Shown here in pieces: positions 60,505 through 64,000 of a DNA stretch of 64,000 nucleotides. Below the pieces are notes generated by a model. The model did no database searches and was not told the DNA's origin. It worked only from the letters and a program-made list of their open reading frames with translations. Origin of the DNA: Acuticoccus sp039034015 (GTDB lineage: Bacteria > Pseudomonadota > Alphaproteobacteria > Rhizobiales > Amorphaceae); NCBI GenBank assembly GCA_039034015.1, contig JBCCBM010000004.1:62001-126000 (forward strand), in the 5' to 3' direction. A program made the translations under genes and the position numbers. Within the stretch, counting starts at the first letter, position 1; each line of letters begins with the position of its first letter.

Positions 60505-62523
60505 CTAGCGGCCCGTCGCGTTCATGGTGAGAAGGTCGTAGGTGGCGACGGGCTCATCGTCTGCGTTGGCGATCACCACGTGCCAGCGCACCTCGCCATA
60601 ATCTTCGTTGCGCAGGGTCTTTTGCTTGACGGTGAGGGTGACGTGGATCGCCTCGCCGGGGGACACGGGCTTTTGAAAACGCAGATTGTCGAGCCCGGTG
60701 TTGGCGAGCACAGGCCCCTCGGCAGGCTCCACGAAGAGGCCGGCGGCAAAGCTCAAGAGCAAGTAACCGTGGGCGACGCGGCCGGGGAAGAATGGGTTTC
60801 GCGCAGCGGCCGCCTCGTCCATGTGGGCGTAGAACGTGTCGCCGGTGAAATTCGCGAAGGTTTCGATGTCGTCGAGGGTGACGGTGCGAGGCGGTGTTTT
60901 GAGGGTCTCGCCGATGGTGAGGGCGTCAAACGTGCGGCGGAAGGGGTGTGTTGGGCCGGGGGCTTGGGCAGCGCCCGGCGTGTAGCGGCCGGTGACGGCG
61001 GTCAGCATATCCGGGCTGCCTTGGACGGCGGTGCGCTGCATGTAGTGCATGACGCCGCGCACGCCGCCCATCTCTTCGCCGCCGCCCGCCCGGCCGGGGC
61101 CGCCGTGGATGAGATGCGGCAGGGGCGAGCCGTGGCCGGTCGCCTCGCCCATGGAGGTTCGGTCGTTGATGTAGAGCCGGCCGTGGAAGGCGGCGGAGGC
61201 GAGGGCGAGCGCGCGCGCCACCATCCCGTCATGGGTAATGAGGCTTGCCACCAGCGAGCCTTTGCCCCGGTTGAGGAGGGTGGCTGCGTGGTCAAGGTCT
61301 TTGTAGGGCATGACGGTGGCGACGGGGCCAAACGCCTCCACGTCGTGCACGGCGGCGGCGCTGTCGGGGTCGGTGCAGCGGTAAAGCAGCGGGGGGAGGA
61401 AGGCGCCAGGGCCCTCAGTGGTGGCGGGGTCGCCAAAAATGCGGGTGGCGTCTCCGGCGATGGCCTCGGATTTTGCGAGGACGTCGTCTTTTTGGGCGAT
61501 GGAGACGAGGGCGCCCATGGTGGTTTCCGGCGCGCGGGGGTCCCCGACGACGGTTTTTTGGAGGCGGGCGATGATGGCCTCCGTGACGGCGTCCATTTGG
61601 CTATCGGGCACGAGGATGCGGCGGATGGCGGTGCACTTTTGGCCCGCTTTTGCCGTCATCTCCCGCTGCACCTCTTTGATGAAGAGGTCGAACTCTGGGG
61701 TGCCGGGGGTGGCGTCTGGGCCCAGAACCGAGGCGTTAAGACTGTCCTGCTCGGCGATGAAGCGGGTGGCGCCTGCGAGCATGACCGGGTTGGCGCGCAG
61801 GGTGAGCGCGGTTTGGGCGGAGCCTGTGAAGCTGACGACATCCTGGCCGGTGAGCCTGTCGAGGAGGTCGCCAAGGCCACCGGTGATGAGCTGGAGGGCG
61901 CCTTCGGGGAGGAGGCCGCTGTCGAGGATGATTTTTGCGGCGCGCTCAGCAACGTGGGCGGTGGCGGTGGCGGGTTTTACGATGGCGGGGACGCCGGCGA
62001 GGAGCGTGGGGCCGAGCTTTTCCAGCATGCCCCAGACGGGGAAGTTGAAGGCGTTGATGTGGACCGCGACGCCCTGGAGCGGTGTTGCGATGTGTTGGCC
62101 CATGAAGGTGCCGTTGCGGGAGAGTTGTTCGACGTTGCCGTCCACGTAGACCTTTGTGTCAGGGAGTTCGCGCCGGCCTTTTGAGGCGAAGACGGCAAGG
62201 GTGGTGATGCCGCCGTCGATGTCGATCTTGTGGTCTTTGAGCGTGCCGCCGGTGGGGTAGGAGAGTTCGTAGAGTTCGTCTTTGTGTTCGCCAAGCTTGA
62301 GCGCGACGGCTTTGAGCATTCGCGCGCGGTCGTGGAAGGTTTTTTCGCGTAAGCGCGGGCCGCCGATGGTCTTGGCGTGGGCGAGCATTGCGGCAACATC
62401 GAGGGCGGCGTTGCCGGCTCTGGCAATGGGCTGGCCGGTGAGCGCATCTTCGATGAGGCGCGCGCCCTCGCCAGGGTCCACCCAGCGGCCGGCGGCGAAG
62501 CTTTTGACGTCGATGAGGTCCAT
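60505..62523 (-). CDS. paaZ: Phenylacetate degradation bifunctional protein PaaZ
   Basis: 672 residues. The N-terminal ~520 residues are an aldehyde dehydrogenase domain (catalytic Cys in KAGQKCTAIRRILVP). The C-terminal ~140 are a MaoC-like R-specific hydratase domain with FTGDTFYAHMDEAAAARNPF and VAHGYLLLSFAAGLF. PaaZ opens the oxepin-CoA ring and oxidises the resulting semialdehyde. The two-domain layout and the length match the family, and paaE lies upstream. Confidence 0.96.
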   Translation of the reverse strand: MDLIDVKSFAAGRWVDPGEGARLIEDALTGQPIARAGNAALDVAAMLAHAKTIGGPRLREKTFHDRARMLKAVALKLGEHKDELYELSYPTGGTLKDHKIDIDGGITTLAVFASKGRRELPDTKVYVDGNVEQLSRNGTFMGQHIATPLQGVAVHINAFNFPVWGMLEKLGPTLLAGVPAIVKPATATAHVAERAAKIILDSGLLPEGALQLITGGLGDLLDRLTGQDVVSFTGSAQTALTLRANPVMLAGATRFIAEQDSLNASVLGPDATPGTPEFDLFIKEVQREMTAKAGQKCTAIRRILVPDSQMDAVTEAIIARLQKTVVGDPRAPETTMGALVSIAQKDDVLAKSEAIAGDATRIFGDPATTEGPGAFLPPLLYRCTDPDSAAAVHDVEAFGPVATVMPYKDLDHAATLLNRGKGSLVASLITHDGMVARALALASAAFHGRLYINDRTSMGEATGHGSPLPHLIHGGPGRAGGGEEMGGVRGVMHYMQRTAVQGSPDMLTAVTGRYTPGAAQAPGPTHPFRRTFDALTIGETLKTPPRTVTLDDIETFANFTGDTFYAHMDEAAAARNPFFPGRVAHGYLLLSFAAGLFVEPAEGPVLANTGLDNLRFQKPVSPGEAIHVTLTVKQKTLRNEDYGEVRWHVVIANADDEPVATYDLLTMNATGR

Positions 62524-62532
62524 GGGTGCGCC

Positions 62533-62787
62533 TTACTGCGCCGGGAGGGGGAGGCGGGAGACCTGGATGATGCCCGGCCGGTCCCCCGGCTCGCGAGCGG
62601 CTTCAAGGTCGCCGGGGTGCTCGTCAAAGCCCTCGTCGATCAGCTCTTGCAGGCTGTCGGCGGCGGCGATGAGCGCTTCGCCTTCGGTGCGGCCCTGGGC
62701 GTTCACGTTTGGGCCGGGCACGACCACCGAATACCAGCCGCCGGCATCGGGTCCGTGGATGAGACAGGGGAAGTGCTGCCGTGTCAT
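62533..62787 (-). CDS. hicB: HicB-family antitoxin
   Basis: 84 residues. The HicB fold pattern FPCLIHGPDAGGWYSVVVPG then AQGRTEGEALIAAADSLQEL is clear. HicB neutralises HicA and usually represses its own operon. It begins 12 bases after the hicA stop and ends 9 bases before paaZ, so the pair is inside the phenylacetate cluster. Confidence 0.85.
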   Translation of the reverse strand: MTRQHFPCLIHGPDAGGWYSVVVPGPNVNAQGRTEGEALIAAADSLQELIDEGFDEHPGDLEAAREPGDRPGIIQVSRLPLPAQ

Positions 62788-62799
62788 GTCAACACCCTT

Positions 62800-62979
62800 T
62801 CATTTGAAGCGGACGCCGGTCTGCTTTTCGATACTGCGCACCGTCCGCTCCGTCACCTCTGTATGCCGCGGAATGACGGAGATCTTCACACCGTCCTTAT
62901 AAACCTTTGTGTGGCGGCCGCCTTCTTCGAACGTGAAGCCGGCTTCTTTCAACTGTCGCAAGATGTTCCTTCGCTTCAC
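62800..62979 (-). CDS. hicA: HicA-family mRNA interferase toxin
   Basis: 59 residues from a GTG start. It reads VKRRNILRQLKEAGFTFEEG, then GRHTKVYKDGVKISVIPRHT and EVTERTVRSIEKQTGVRFK. This is the HicA double-stranded-RNA-binding-like fold with the catalytic His of the GGRHTK motif. It cleaves mRNA in translation-dependent fashion. It starts 15 bases after the paaE stop and precedes hicB by 12 bases. Confidence 0.85.
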   Translation of the reverse strand: MKRRNILRQLKEAGFTFEEGGRHTKVYKDGVKISVIPRHTEVTERTVRSIEKQTGVRFK

Positions 62980-62994
62980 AGGCGGGCCGGTGCG

Positions 62995-64000
62995 CTATTG
63001 ATCGTAATCAACCGTGATGTGGTCGGTGATGGGGTAGGATTGGCACGACAGAATATAGCCGCAGCGGACTTCATAATCTTCCAGGGCGTGGTTGGCGGCC
63101 ATCTCGACCTCGCCGTCGAGGAGTTTGCACTTGCAGGTGGAGCAGACGCCCGCCTTGCAGGCATAGGGGGCGTCGAGGGCGTTGTCGAGCGCAGCGTCGA
63201 GGACGGACATGTCCTTGGGCATGGCGATGGTGCGGGTGGCGCCGTCAAGGGTGATGGCGGCGGCGATGGTGGGGGTTTTGGCGCCCGGGTCGGTGGTGGT
63301 TTTGCGGGCGAGGCGGCCGGGTTGGCCGGATGCGAAGAGTTCGAACTTGATTTGATGGTCTGAGAGGCCGTGGTCGCGGAGTGATTGCGCGATGGCAAGC
63401 ATCATGGGTTCGGGGCCGCAGATGAAAGCGGTGTCGACTGAGGTGATATCGATCCAATGCTTGAAGAGTTGTTCGCACTTTGCAGCGTCCACGCGGCCTT
63501 GGAAGAGGTCGATGTCTTGGGCGTCGCTCTCCAGGATGTGGATCACGTTGAGCCGGCCCATGAACGTGTTTTTGAGGGCCTCGAGCTCTTCGCGGAACAT
63601 GATCGTGTTCACGCCGCGGTTGGCGTAGACGAGGGTGAAGGTGGCGTGGGGCTCGTTCGTAAGGACGGTGGTGAGGATTGAGAGGACGGGCGTGATGCCG
63701 GAGCCGCCGGCAAAGCCGAGATAGGATTTTGCGCGCGCGGGCTCGATGGGGGTGTGAAAGTTGCCCATGGGGGGCATGGCGTCGAGTGTCATGCCGACGG
63801 TGAGTTCATCATTGGCGAAGGTGGAGAAGGCGCCGCCGGCGACCTTCTTGATGCCGACCTTCAAAACGCCCTCGTTGGTGCCGGCGCAGATGGAGTAGGA
63901 GCGGCGGATTTCCGTCCCCTCCAGTTGGCGGCGGAAGGTGAGGTATTGGCCCTGGATGAAGGGGATGGGGGTGCCGTCCACCGGTTCGAGGGTGACGACG
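62995..64000 (-). CDS. paaE: Phenylacetyl-CoA epoxidase reductase subunit PaaE (cut by window edge)
   Basis: At least 335 residues; the frame stays open to the right edge, so a short N-terminal part is missing. The FAD-binding domain has RRSYSICAGTNEG, the NAD domain GFAGGSGITPVLSIL and FICGPEPMM, and the C-terminal plant-type 2Fe-2S ferredoxin domain CKAGVCSTCKCKLL with a later Cys (LSCQSYPI). PaaE passes electrons from NADPH to the PaaABC oxygenase. It is upstream of hicAB and paaZ on the same strand. Confidence 0.94.
   Translation of the reverse strand, partial: VVTLEPVDGTPIPFIQGQYLTFRRQLEGTEIRRSYSICAGTNEGVLKVGIKKVAGGAFSTFANDELTVGMTLDAMPPMGNFHTPIEPARAKSYLGFAGGSGITPVLSILTTVLTNEPHATFTLVYANRGVNTIMFREELEALKNTFMGRLNVIHILESDAQDIDLFQGRVDAAKCEQLFKHWIDITSVDTAFICGPEPMMLAIAQSLRDHGLSDHQIKFELFASGQPGRLARKTTTDPGAKTPTIAAAITLDGATRTIAMPKDMSVLDAALDNALDAPYACKAGVCSTCKCKLLDGEVEMAANHALEDYEVRCGYILSCQSYPITDHITVDYDQ

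Overview
The window is high-GC, densely coded chromosome of an alphaproteobacterium, most likely of the order Hyphomicrobiales (Rhizobiales). This rests on gene neighbourhoods typical of that order: erpA-xthA divergent from dgt, trcR (DUF1013), a quinone oxidoreductase beside a DUF1192 gene, suhB with a MotA-like/OmpA-like pair next to efp, and serB-miaA-ilvB-ilvH. The genus cannot be fixed from sequence alone. No rRNA, tRNA, IS element, prophage or CRISPR array was found.

Layout. 1-2988: an RND efflux operon whose adaptor carries an N-terminal CvpA-like membrane domain, with a divergent LysR gene. 3097-8181: a tight three-gene cassette (SARP-type regulator with TPR tail, Gly-Gly-Ala-tailed PAP2/vanadium-haloperoxidase-fold protein, large subtilase) that matches no pathway I know. 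8182-8912: gene-free DNA with a probable terminated structured RNA and a palindromic element. 8913-12794: oxyR divergent from katG, then a Sel1-like secreted protein. 12870-15672: a TRAP transporter, followed by an opposing SDR/HAD pair and a DUF2461 gene. 17831-25490: a seven-gene operon with overlapping genes (TRAP transporter, iron ADH, ALDH, glutamine-synthetase-like ligase, N-formylglutamate-amidohydrolase-like enzyme) divergent from an RpiR regulator; together they look like uptake and gamma-glutamylation-dependent oxidation of an amine or amino alcohol.

26399-36385 is mostly housekeeping (hydrolase, SelO, xthA, erpA, dgt, trcR, quinone oxidoreductase, rpmE, ABC exporter). It includes a tiny ORF whose ribosome binding site matches the expected 16S tail over 14 bases, followed by five 30-base tandem hairpins. 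36407-42065 (minus strand) holds suhB, the MotA-like/OmpA-like pair, a soluble PAS chemoreceptor and efp; two homologous ~100-bp palindromic elements sit exactly at two 3' gene ends. 42601-43755 is an orphan HNH-like gene of lower GC. 43939-49808 has an AI-2E family transporter, ilvH, a coiled-coil gene, ilvB with a leader peptide and attenuator, and miaA/serB whose start codons overlap head to head.

49798-64000 has a LysR/acyl-CoA dehydrogenase pair, the pbpC-alpha-2-macroglobulin module, an AtzH-like gene, and the end of a phenylacetate degradation cluster (TetR, paaZ, paaE) with a HicAB toxin-antitoxin pair inserted in it. The best candidates for something undescribed are the 3097-8181 cassette and the 17831-25490 operon, followed by the short-ORF/hairpin-array locus at 28833-29130 and the orphan HNH gene. 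All functions are inferred from motifs read by eye; no database search was run.
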